DNA of 5,718 nucleotides from an uncultured Collinsella sp. (GCA_900552345.1 URZN01000097.1:1-5718), one strand, 5' to 3'; numbered from the stretch's first letter, positions 1-4,946 are shown. Program-made: numbers and translations. The notes: a model not told the origin generated them from the sequence alone.

Positions 1-474
1 ATCGAAGAGCTGTTCGCACGGATCCGCGTGGCGCTGAAGCGCACGGAGGCCGTGCGGGCGGCTTCGGGCGTTGGCGGCGCCGGGACTGGGGCGGGCGCGG
101 CAGGTGGCGCGAGTGTCAGCTCCACTGCGATGCCCCCGGCCAGCGACTCGACTCAGGCTTCCGCCTCGCCCTCCCCCGCCACACTCACCGTGGGCTCGGT
201 CGCGCTCGACCCCGACCGCCGCGAAGTCACGGTCGACGGCTCACCCATCGTGCTGACTGCCCGCGAGTTCGACGTTCTCGCCCTGCTTATGGCGCACGCC
301 GGCACCGTGCTCACGCGCGAGCGCATCGCGCACGAGGCGCTGGGCTACGAATACGTGGGCGACACCAACAACGTCGACGTACACATCGCGCACCTGCGCG
401 CCAAGATCGAAGACGCCGGTGGCACCCGCATCATCCAGACCGTGCGCGGGGTGGGCTATGTCTGCCGCGCGTAA
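1..474 (+). CDS. OmpR/PhoB-family response regulator, C-terminal part (5' end outside window)
   Basis: This is the DNA-binding output half of a two-component response regulator. The reading frame is open from base 1. The first residues (IEELFARIRVALKR) match the last helix of a receiver domain, so the phospho-acceptor Asp and the true start lie upstream of the window. Of the 157 visible residues, about 1-18 are the receiver end. Residues about 19-60 are a low-complexity linker rich in Ala, Gly, Ser and Pro. Residues about 61-155 are a winged-helix domain with typical signatures: LTAREFDVL, the VDVHIAHLRAKIE recognition-helix region, and the closing TVRGVGYVC. When phosphorylated by the downstream kinase it should bind promoter repeats and change transcription; the target genes cannot be told from sequence. 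The stop overlaps the kinase start by 17 bp, so the two genes are very probably cotranscribed and translationally coupled. The linker is long for this family. Family assignment is secure; the specific regulator is unknown. Confidence 0.93.
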   Translation: MEELFARIRVALKRTEAVRAASGVGGAGTGAGAAGGASVSSTAMPPASDSTQASASPSPATLTVGSVALDPDRREVTVDGSPIVLTAREFDVLALLMAHAGTVLTRERIAHEALGYEYVGDTNNVDVHIAHLRAKIEDAGGTRIIQTVRGVGYVCRA

Positions 475-1753
475 CGCCGAGGCCAAGCGCGTCACCTCCA
501 TCGCCCGTGCCATCAACTGGAGCTATATGTGGCGCCGCTTGATGAGCTACGTCTGGCTCGATCTGCTGCTGATGGTGATTGCGGCGACGATCCTCGTCTA
601 TGGATACAACCAGACGCTGCCCGATAGCGCGTTTACCGCAGGCTGGATTCCCGGCGCCACCGTTCGCGGCATGTCGCTGACGCCCGCGCGCGGCTGGAAC
701 CTGACAACGCTCACCTATACCGTCGAGCTTGCGCGTACCACCAAGACCTTCCCCCTCGCGCAGGACCTCGTCACGCTATGGCCTCTCTACCTTGTCGTTG
801 TAGGTTGGCAGGTCATCACCGTGCTCAACATGCTCGGAGGCGCCCGCCGCGTGCGCCGTACCATGGCGCCGCTCAACGACCTGGCCTTGCGCGTAGACGA
901 GCTCGGCCGCATGCAGCTCTCCAGCGGCAAGATGGAAACGCTGGAGCAGGCCATCGAGCGCGCAAGCGTCGACTCGCCGAGCGTCACCACCGGCGACGCC
1001 GACCTGGCAAGCATCGAGGTCGCACTCAACCGCCTGCTGCGCCAGATGCAAGAGGCCAAGCTGCAGCAGATGCGCTTTGTCAACGATGCAAGCCACGAGC
1101 TGCGCACGCCCATCGCGGTGATTCAGGGCTACGTAAACATGCTCGACCGCTGGGGCAAAGACGACCCGGACGTGCTGACGGAATCCATCGCGTCCCTTAA
1201 AGCCGAAAGCGAGCACATGCAGGAGCTCGTGGAGCAGCTGCTGTTTTTGGCGCGCGGCGATGCCGGGCGCACGGTCCTGCGGCGCGCGAATACCAACCTG
1301 GCCGCATTGGTCGGCGAGGTATGCGAGGAATCGCAGATGATCGATACCGAGCACACGTATCGGCTGGCGTACGACACCACGCTTGCCAACGACCCGCGCT
1401 GCGACGCATCTGTCGACGTGGCGCTCGTGAAGCAGGCTCTGCGCGTGATCGTGCAAAACGCTGCCAAGTACTCGGGTGCGGGAACGACCGTCACGTTTGG
1501 CATAACGCCCGATGCGGGCACGGGTGCGATCGACATAAGTGTTGAGGACGAGGGCATCGGCATGAACCAGGAATCCGCAGCTCACGCGTTTGAACGGTTC
1601 TACCGCGCCGACAACGCACGCGATGCCGGCGCGCAGGGCTCGGGTCTGGGGCTCGCCATCGCCAAGTGGATCGTCGATAGCCATGGCGGCGTCATTGGCC
1701 TGACCTCAGTCGAGGGCGTCGGCAGCCGCTTTACGATTCGCCTGCCGCGGTAG
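458..1753 (+). CDS. Membrane-bound sensor histidine kinase (HAMP-HisKA-HATPase_c)
   Basis: This 431-residue sensor kinase partners the preceding response regulator. I chose the ATG at 458, inside the regulator's last codons, because it gives the usual short overlap; an in-frame ATG at 419 would add 13 atypical residues. Two membrane segments lie at about 29-50 and 107-126, enclosing a roughly 56-residue extracytoplasmic sensor loop. A HAMP-like stretch follows (about 127-205, with conserved APLNDL at 137-142). The HisKA phospho-acceptor motif is ASHELRTP, with His213. The catalytic domain shows an N-box (VQNAAKYS, Asn334), a G1 box (DEGIG, 364-368), an F-box (FERFYRAD, 378-385) and a G2 box (GSGLGLA, 394-400). 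All catalytic motifs are intact, so it should autophosphorylate and transfer phosphate to the regulator. The sensor loop has no recognisable domain, so the stimulus is unknown. A large hairpin element begins 18 bp after the stop. Confidence 0.95.
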   Translation: MSAARNAEAKRVTSIARAINWSYMWRRLMSYVWLDLLLMVIAATILVYGYNQTLPDSAFTAGWIPGATVRGMSLTPARGWNLTTLTYTVELARTTKTFPLAQDLVTLWPLYLVVVGWQVITVLNMLGGARRVRRTMAPLNDLALRVDELGRMQLSSGKMETLEQAIERASVDSPSVTTGDADLASIEVALNRLLRQMQEAKLQQMRFVNDASHELRTPIAVIQGYVNMLDRWGKDDPDVLTESIASLKAESEHMQELVEQLLFLARGDAGRTVLRRANTNLAALVGEVCEESQMIDTEHTYRLAYDTTLANDPRCDASVDVALVKQALRVIVQNAAKYSGAGTTVTFGITPDAGTGAIDISVEDEGIGMNQESAAHAFERFYRADNARDAGAQGSGLGLAIAKWIVDSHGGVIGLTSVEGVGSRFTIRLPR

Positions 1754-1770
1754 GGGCGTCTCTCACGAAT

Positions 1771-1952
1771 CGAAGGTGAATGGTTTTCCGCGAAGTGAAC
1801 GACCTATTTTGGACCCTCGAAGCATCCGCACTTTTTGGCGCCAAAACCGCAGGAAATACCTGACAAAACCGCAGGAAACGGCGTCTCCAAAGTGTCGATG
1901 CTTCGGGGATCCGATTTCACTCGTTCACTTCGCGGGAAACCATTCACCTTCG
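1771..1952. repeat. 182-bp imperfect hairpin element (MITE-like or structured 3' UTR)
   Basis: The ends, 1771-1802 and 1921-1952, are inverted repeats matching at 31 of 32 positions; the one mismatch would be a G-U pair in RNA. The symmetry resumes further in: 1813-1832 pairs with 1891-1910 at 16 of 20 positions, and 1837-1842 pairs approximately with 1880-1885. The unpaired apex (about 1843-1879) holds most of two copies of a 15-mer. No convincing target-site duplication is visible; only ACGA occurs near both ends. No transposase is encoded and the spurious ORFs crossing it are not protein-like. The size and terminal inverted repeats resemble a miniature inverted-repeat element. Because it sits between the kinase stop and the terminator, it would also be transcribed as a long folded 3' UTR. 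Which reading is right cannot be settled from one copy. Confidence 0.75.
1842..1878 (+). repeat. Two direct copies of a 15-mer in the hairpin loop
   Basis: The sequence CAAAACCGCAGGAAA occurs exactly at 1842-1856 and 1864-1878, 22 bp apart start to start, separated by TACCTGA. Both copies lie almost wholly in the unpaired apex of the 182-bp hairpin element. Just before, 1833-1846 is a perfect 14-bp palindrome (TTTTGGC/GCCAAAA) that overlaps the first copy. The repeat pair could be a protein or RNA binding site, or simply a replication-slippage duplication. Two copies only, so not a CRISPR array. Confidence 0.8.
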
Positions 1953-1987
1953 TTTTACGACAGCCCGTCAGTCACCCTCTCGGCATT

Positions 1988-2025
1988 AAAAATGGGGTAA
2001 GGCCACGTGGCCTTACCCCATTTTT
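1988..2025. terminator. Bidirectional intrinsic terminator, perfect 38-bp palindrome
   Basis: Bases 1988-2006 and 2007-2025 are exact reverse complements. The hairpin has a GC-rich core (TGGGGTAAGGCCAC) flanked by A5 on one side and T5 on the other, so each strand yields a stem followed by a U-tract. It lies between two converging transcripts, the two-component operon on the plus strand and the EIIB-VOC unit on the minus strand (VOC stop 24 bp away), and should end both. Confidence 0.9.
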
Positions 2026-2048
2026 CGCTAGCTATAGCAGCTTGTGCG

Positions 2049-2423
2049 CTACTCGCGGCACAGGTGCACGGCGAAGCCGGCGAACTCGCGCTTAAAGTAC
2101 ACGAGTTTGGTGCCGCCGTCGGGCAGCAGCACGCGCGACTCCTCGTTAACCTCGAGCCCGCGCTCGGCAAACCACTTCTCGGCCGCATCGATGTCGTTGA
2201 CGGCAAAGCCAATGTGGCCCTTGGCGCCACGACCGTTCTGCTTCATGATCTCGACCAGCGAATCGTTAAAGTACGAAACGGGGGTCTCGATAACGGGCAG
2301 GCCCATCATCGTCGAGAACAGCTCCGCGATCTCCAAGGCGTCTGCCGGGTCGGCAGCGTTAATGCCCACATGGGCAACGCGCATGTCAAAGAGCTCGACC
2401 GGATTGGCGTTCTGCTCACTCAT
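2049..2423 (-). CDS. VOC-superfamily (glyoxalase-fold) protein, resembles the VOC domain fused to KDPG/KHG aldolases
   Basis: This 124-residue protein is a single vicinal-oxygen-chelate unit with paired beta-alpha-beta-beta-beta modules. Strand-like segments MRVAHVGINA (14-23) and KGHIGFAV (68-75) open the two halves. His18, Glu58, His70 and His120 sit where VOC enzymes place metal ligands. The pattern INA..PADALEIAELFS, GHIGFAV and GFAVHL recalls, from memory, the C-terminal VOC domain found fused to some 2-keto-3-deoxy-6-phosphogluconate/4-hydroxy-2-oxoglutarate aldolases; here it stands alone. The substrate cannot be assigned; an isomerase or lyase acting on a sugar-acid or keto-acid intermediate fits the neighbour. 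It begins 11 bp after the EIIB stop with only a weak Shine-Dalgarno overlapping that stop, which suggests coupled translation. Its transcript ends at the palindrome beyond its stop. The fold is confident; the function is open. Confidence 0.88.
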   Translation of the reverse strand: MSEQNANPVELFDMRVAHVGINAADPADALEIAELFSTMMGLPVIETPVSYFNDSLVEIMKQNGRGAKGHIGFAVNDIDAAEKWFAERGLEVNEESRVLLPDGGTKLVYFKREFAGFAVHLCRE

Positions 2424-2434
2424 ACAGTCAGCGC

Positions 2435-2722
2435 CTACTGAGCCATGACGTCGAGAACGGCCTTCTCAGCAGCGACGCGGTTCATGCCGGTCATGAAGGG
2501 CACGCCACTCACGTACGGGCAGGTGAGGCCCTCGGGGGCAACGGTGGTGGCGATCAGCAGGTCGGCGCCCTCGTCGCAGTAGTCCTTGGCCTCGGAGATG
2601 GCGCACTGCACAATCTCATACTTGCCGGCGTAACCGTTGGCGTCGAGCAGGGTGGCGACCTTCTGGGCAACGAGCGTGGAAGTAGCAGCGCCAGCACCGC
2701 AAGCCAAAACGATCTTCTTCAT
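2435..2722 (-). CDS. PTS system EIIB component, galactitol-type (GatB-like)
   Basis: This 95-residue cytoplasmic phosphocarrier has the normal length for a free-standing EIIB of the galactitol family. Its N-terminus KKIVLACGAGAATSTLV carries the phospho-acceptor Cys8 in the CGAGAATST loop. The C-terminal half has the TCPYVSGVPFMTGMN segment typical of GatB-like proteins. In a complete system it takes phosphate from EIIA and passes it to the incoming sugar or polyol at EIIC. Neither EIIA nor EIIC is in this window: the gene is first in its unit, with divergent transcription upstream and only the VOC gene downstream. It must therefore work with components encoded elsewhere or have another role. 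A good ribosome-binding site (AGGGAG) lies nine bases before the ATG. I see no convincing promoter hexamers. The actual sugar is unknown; galactitol is only the family name. Confidence 0.9.
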   Translation of the reverse strand: MKKIVLACGAGAATSTLVAQKVATLLDANGYAGKYEIVQCAISEAKDYCDEGADLLIATTVAPEGLTCPYVSGVPFMTGMNRVAAEKAVLDVMAQ

Positions 2723-2800
2723 AGGTAATGTCTCCCTTCATGGTTTACTTTAGATAAGTGTACCGCAGCGAGCGATGGCACTCGGCCTCGATGAGCTTTT

Positions 2801-2830
2801 ATGCCAGTTTGCTTTCGCGCTGCGTATAAT
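2801..2830 (+). promoter_or_regulatory. Sigma-70-type promoter for the 2886 gene
   Basis: A perfect -10 hexamer TATAAT lies at 2825-2830. A partial -35 (ATGCCA, 2801-2806, four of six consensus bases) stands 18 bp upstream. Transcription would start near 2837, giving a leader of about 50 bases. That leader contains a short inverted repeat (CGCTC 2854-2858 with GAGCG 2866-2870) just before the ribosome-binding site AAGGA (2874-2878). The -10 is strong evidence; the -35 is weak. Confidence 0.65.
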
Positions 2831-2885
2831 ACATCTAGTACATGTTGTCATACCGCTCGCTTTATGAGCGACTAAGGACCCTAAT

Positions 2886-3509
2886 ATGCCCGATTCTCGC
2901 ACACTCTGGACCGCCGTCGTTATCATCTGCATCGCCGTGTCGGTGTTCTTTAGCGTCAAAAAACGCACCACGTTTAAACGCCTGCAGCAGCTCATGGCCG
3001 CCAAGCAGTGGGACGAGTTCGATCGTTTGCTCGACGGCAAACTCACCAGCATGCTGTACCCGCGCTACAACCGCGACTACCTGCGCCTGAACTCCTATCT
3101 GCTGCGCGAGGACCATAAGCGCGCCGACGAGATGTTCGACCTGCTGCTGGGACTCAACCTGCCCAAGATGCAGCGCGTCGACCTGGTCATTAAGGCCTTT
3201 AACTACTACGTTGGCCAGGAGGACCGCAAAAAGTCCAAGGAGCTCCTGCACGAGATCAAGGGCTTTGAGGGCGGTCAGGCCGAGGCAGTCGCGCACGAGT
3301 GCCAGCTGATGTACGACACGATGATCCTCAAGCGCCACAACGACATTCCCGAGCTGGAGCGCATGCTCGAGGAGGCCGGCGACGATAAGGTTAAGAGTTG
3401 CCGCTTGGAGTACCTGTTGGCCCTGCAGTACAAGAACAAGGGCGACGAGGCCAAGTTCCAAGAGTTCCTTGAGAAGTCGGGCCAACACTCGATGGCCGTC
3501 AACGCGTAA
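2886..3509 (+). CDS. Membrane-anchored helical-repeat (TPR-like) protein of unknown function
   Basis: I do not recognise a named family for this 207-residue protein. One hydrophobic segment (about residues 6-23, LWTAVVIICIAVSVFFSV) is followed at once by positive residues (KKRTTFKR). This suggests an N-terminal anchor with the rest in the cytoplasm. The remainder looks entirely helical, with paired amphipathic helices reminiscent of tetratricopeptide repeats: QQLMAAKQWDEFDRLLDG (34-51), YLLREDHKRADEMFDLLLG (71-89), and YLLALQYKNKGDEAKFQEFL (176-195). Such proteins are usually scaffolds, but no partner is evident. The start is supported by AAGGA seven bases upstream and by a TATAAT promoter. 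It is divergent from the EIIB gene. Only 31 bp and no clear terminator separate it from tRNA-Leu, so read-through into the tRNA is possible. It is well coding-biased and very likely real. Confidence 0.8.
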   Translation: MPDSRTLWTAVVIICIAVSVFFSVKKRTTFKRLQQLMAAKQWDEFDRLLDGKLTSMLYPRYNRDYLRLNSYLLREDHKRADEMFDLLLGLNLPKMQRVDLVIKAFNYYVGQEDRKKSKELLHEIKGFEGGQAEAVAHECQLMYDTMILKRHNDIPELERMLEEAGDDKVKSCRLEYLLALQYKNKGDEAKFQEFLEKSGQHSMAVNA

Positions 3510-3520
3510 CGGACGGCTTG

Positions 3521-3529
3521 TGCTAGACT
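3521..3529 (+). promoter_or_regulatory. Possible extended -10 for tRNA-Leu
   Basis: TGC followed by TAGACT (3524-3529) resembles an extended -10 element and would place the transcript start just ahead of the tRNA 5' end. No good -35 is seen at the right distance, where the upstream coding region ends. A 5-bp inverted repeat (AGACT/AGTCT, 3525-3537) overlaps it. Weak call. Confidence 0.3.
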
Positions 3530-3540
3530 TCTAGTCTCAC

Positions 3541-3625
3541 GGGGGCGTGGCGGAATTGGCATACGCAGGAGACTTAAAATCTCTCGCCGCAAGGATTGTG
3601 GGTTCGAGTCCCACCGCCCCTACCA
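3541..3625 (+). tRNA. trnL-UAA: tRNA-Leu, anticodon UAA, CCA encoded
   Basis: The 85-nt cloverleaf is complete. The acceptor stem is GGGGGCG (3541-3547) paired with CGCCCCT (3615-3621), with one G-U pair, then discriminator A3622 and encoded CCA (3623-3625). The anticodon stem GGAGA/TCTCT holds the loop CTTAAAA with anticodon TAA at 3575-3577, which reads the UUA codon. A 13-nt variable arm (3585-3597) marks it as class II, as expected for leucine. The T-arm is GTGGG-TTCGAGT-CCCAC (3598-3614). UUA is rare in GC-rich genomes, so this is a low-demand but essential isoacceptor. A terminator follows 10 bp downstream, and part of the gene is duplicated there. Confidence 0.97.
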
Positions 3626-3683
3626 TGTATTACTTACGGGCCCGTGTCCCCCAGGGATGCGGGCCCGTTTCTTTTGGACGCCG
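3608..3683 (+). repeat. Duplicated unit, copy 1: tRNA-Leu 3' end plus terminator
   Basis: This 76-bp unit matches 3804-3879 without gaps at 67 of 76 positions. It begins inside the T-arm of the functional tRNA; the first 19 bases (GTCCCACCGCCCCTACCAT) are identical in both copies. It runs through the terminator hairpin to GGACGCCG. Most differences are in the short spacer between CCA and the hairpin. Confidence 0.9.
3636..3675 (+). terminator. Intrinsic terminator of tRNA-Leu
   Basis: A 9-bp GC-rich stem, ACGGGCCCG (3636-3644) with CGGGCCCGT (3660-3668), has an inner TCCC/GGGA extension and is followed by the T-rich run TTTCTTTT. It lies 10 bp after the tRNA CCA and should end the tRNA transcript. 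Confidence 0.85.
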
Positions 3684-3807
3684 GTGGGACTCGAACCCGC
3701 GAGGGGGCGAGCGTCAAGCGGACGCGCAGCGTCCGCAGCGAGCCGGCGAGGGCGCCGGCAGGCGGCCGAAGCCGGTGCGGATTTGCGCAGCAAATACGCG
3801 GACGTCC
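3676..3807. other. GC-rich multi-hairpin segment with an inverted tRNA T-arm copy
   Basis: This non-coding stretch is built from inverted repeats. Bases 3683-3698 (GGTGGGACTCGAACCC) are the exact reverse complement of the tRNA-Leu T-arm at 3600-3615. Then come hairpins at 3718-3736 (8-bp perfect stem, GCA loop), 3742-3759 (7-bp stem, AGGG loop), 3763-3774 (4-bp stem; on the minus strand the loop reads UUCG) and 3777-3799 (GCG.ATTTGC/GCAAAT.CGC, one mismatch, GCA loop). The ends, 3676-3682 and 3801-3807, can pair as a 7-bp closing stem with one G-U if transcribed on the minus strand. Read that way, the segment resembles an enlarged tRNA-like fold with closing stem, internal hairpins and T-arm, but at 132 nt it is not a canonical tRNA. 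It could be a decayed tRNA region, a REP-like repeat or a structured RNA. Confidence 0.6.
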
Positions 3808-3879
3808 CACCGCCCCTACCATATGGAGCTTTCGGGCCCGTGTCCCCAAGGGGTGCGGGCCCGCTTCTTTTGGACGCCG
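3804..3879 (+). repeat. Duplicated unit, copy 2: truncated tRNA-Leu 3' end plus terminator
   Basis: This is the second copy of the 76-bp unit, 196 bp downstream of the first. It starts within what would be the T-loop, carries the 3' T-stem strand, the 3' acceptor strand and ACCA, and then the terminator. The rest of the tRNA body is absent: there is no GGGTTCGA upstream, so it cannot be a functional tRNA. It is a tRNA fragment left by a duplication, or a direct repeat of the kind left by integration at a tRNA 3' end. Confidence 0.88.
3833..3871 (+). terminator. Second copy of the tRNA-Leu terminator
   Basis: An 8-bp stem CGGGCCCG (3833-3840 with 3856-3863), with an inner CCCC/GGGG extension, is followed by CTTCTTTT. 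The differences from the first copy keep the stem pairing. It lies beyond the truncated tRNA fragment and would serve as a back-up terminator before the converging Ppx gene. Confidence 0.8.
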
Positions 3880-3892
3880 TCAACTGCAGAAC

Positions 3893-3917
3893 AGCTCATT
3901 TGGGACGGGGCTTTTTT
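3893..3917 (+). terminator. Possible weak terminator before the Ppx gene
   Basis: AGCTC (3893-3897) can pair with GGGCT (3908-3912, one G-U pair) around a 10-nt loop, followed by six Ts (3912-3917). The stem is short, so this is a weak candidate. I found no good terminator for the minus-strand Ppx transcript in 3880-3925. Confidence 0.3.
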
Positions 3918-3925
3918 GACTACTT

Positions 3926-4927
3926 TTAAAGGGCGCTCAGGCTCGGGGTCCAACCGATGGTGGGGGTTGCACCGTCGAGAGTCTCGTTGATGGTGGCGGC
4001 CATACCGGCGAGTAGGCTATTCTCGCTTACGGTGAGCGTCTTGTAGCCGCCGGCACGCATGAGCTCGCGAATCACCACGGCGCCAGCCAAGATCACGCCC
4101 GCGCGTTTGGGCTGCACACCCGGTAGCGCGGCGATGCCGTCCGCGTCCAACACAGACATGTGCTCGATAGCAGCCGAAATCTGTTCCATCGAAAGCTCGC
4201 GCAGGTGCACAAAGCTCGAATCATACGGCTCCAGCTCGTGAACCAGCGCCACGAGCGTGGTGACGGTGCCACCCACCGCGACCAGGCGCTCTGCACGCTC
4301 AAAATTGCTCGGCAGGCCCTCAAAATAGGCGGCGAACTGCTCGCCCGCCCAGTTGGCAGCGGCAGCAAGCTCGCCGTCCGCAGGCGGCAGTGCCGAGAAA
4401 AACCGCTCCGTCACGCGGCGACAACCGATGTCCAGCGAACGCGTACCCTCCAGCGCGAAGACCCCACGCTCCGGTGCGTACACACCCGTCGCGAGTTCCG
4501 TGGATCCGCCGCCCGAATCGGCAACAATGATGCGCTCGCCGGCAAAGTCGTGCGCCACGCCAAAAAACGTCAGGCGCGCCTCGACCTCGCCCGGAATCAC
4601 CTGCGGTTCGAGCCCCAGCTTACGCAGGCCGTCCAGCAGCAGGGCGGCATTGGATGCATCGCGCGCGGCGCTCGTGCATGTGGTGCAAATGCACGCGGCC
4701 CCAAAGGCACGCGCCTCGTCCACAAACATGCGGCATGCAGCGAGCACGCGCTCGACCGCCGCCTCGCAAAAGCGGCCCGTCGCGTCGACGCCCTCGCCCA
4801 GATCGGTAATCTCGGTGTGCTTGGACGATTCCACGATCGCCCCGCCCTCGACCTGGGCCAACACCAGTCGCGACGACACCGTTCCCAGGTCGATCGCCGC
4901 CACCTTATAGCGTTTGCAATTTGTCAT
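3926..4927 (-). CDS. Ppx/GppA-family exopolyphosphatase / pppGpp phosphatase
   Basis: This 333-residue protein is the short, single-module form of the family. The ASKHA (actin-like ATPase) fold is clear: phosphate-1 motif AIDLGTVSSRL (11-21), the TSAARDASN segment (85-93), IPGEVEARL (111-119) with the expected catalytic Glu116, phosphate-2 motif DSGGGSTEL (137-145), adenosine-type motif GGTVTTL (219-225), and the C-terminal PKRAGVILAGAVV (273-285). Enzymes of this family cleave terminal phosphate from polyphosphate and/or convert pppGpp to ppGpp in the cytoplasm; which one applies here cannot be told. The start at 4927 is supported by a strong GGAGGGG ribosome-binding site about nine bases upstream; the frame stays open 71 codons further but that extension overlaps the upstream gene and is not protein-like. 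It follows the FtsB/DivIC-like gene by 19 bp, clearly in one operon. Oddities: Val replaces the usual Asn in DLGTN, and three Cys lie at 79, 81 and 84. Confidence 0.93.
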   Translation of the reverse strand: MTNCKRYKVAAIDLGTVSSRLVLAQVEGGAIVESSKHTEITDLGEGVDATGRFCEAAVERVLAACRMFVDEARAFGAACICTTCTSAARDASNAALLLDGLRKLGLEPQVIPGEVEARLTFFGVAHDFAGERIIVADSGGGSTELATGVYAPERGVFALEGTRSLDIGCRRVTERFFSALPPADGELAAAANWAGEQFAAYFEGLPSNFERAERLVAVGGTVTTLVALVHELEPYDSSFVHLRELSMEQISAAIEHMSVLDADGIAALPGVQPKRAGVILAGAVVIRELMRAGGYKTLTVSENSLLAGMAATINETLDGATPTIGWTPSLSAL

Positions 4928-4946
4928 TGCGGCCCCCCTCCGGGCG

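Noticed and set aside
419..457. Earlier start for the histidine kinase
   Set aside because: It would add 13 residues read out of frame from the response regulator's conserved C-terminus; the ATG at 458 gives a normal overlap.
776..1684. A 302-codon open frame on the minus strand
   Set aside because: It lies wholly antisense to the histidine kinase, whose motifs are intact. Long antisense frames are expected in GC-rich coding DNA, and the product shows no domain.
1842..1878. Possible CRISPR repeats
   Set aside because: Only two 15-bp copies with a 7-bp spacer, inside a larger hairpin; no cas genes.
1776..2095. Two overlapping small plus-strand open frames
   Set aside because: They cross the hairpin element and the terminator palindrome, have no ribosome-binding site or domain, and are explained by the non-coding repeats.
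2723..2800. Promoter for the EIIB gene on the minus strand
   Set aside because: TATCTA near 2750 could be a -10, but no acceptable -35 stands at 16-18 bp, so I did not list it as a feature.
2862..3488. A 208-codon open frame on the minus strand
   Set aside because: Mirror frame of the 2886-3509 gene; the plus-strand gene has the promoter, ribosome-binding site and sensible topology.
3547..3990. Open frames translating through tRNA-Leu and the segment behind it
   Set aside because: The peptides are translations of tRNA, terminators and hairpins; frames of this type are common false gene calls beside tRNAs.
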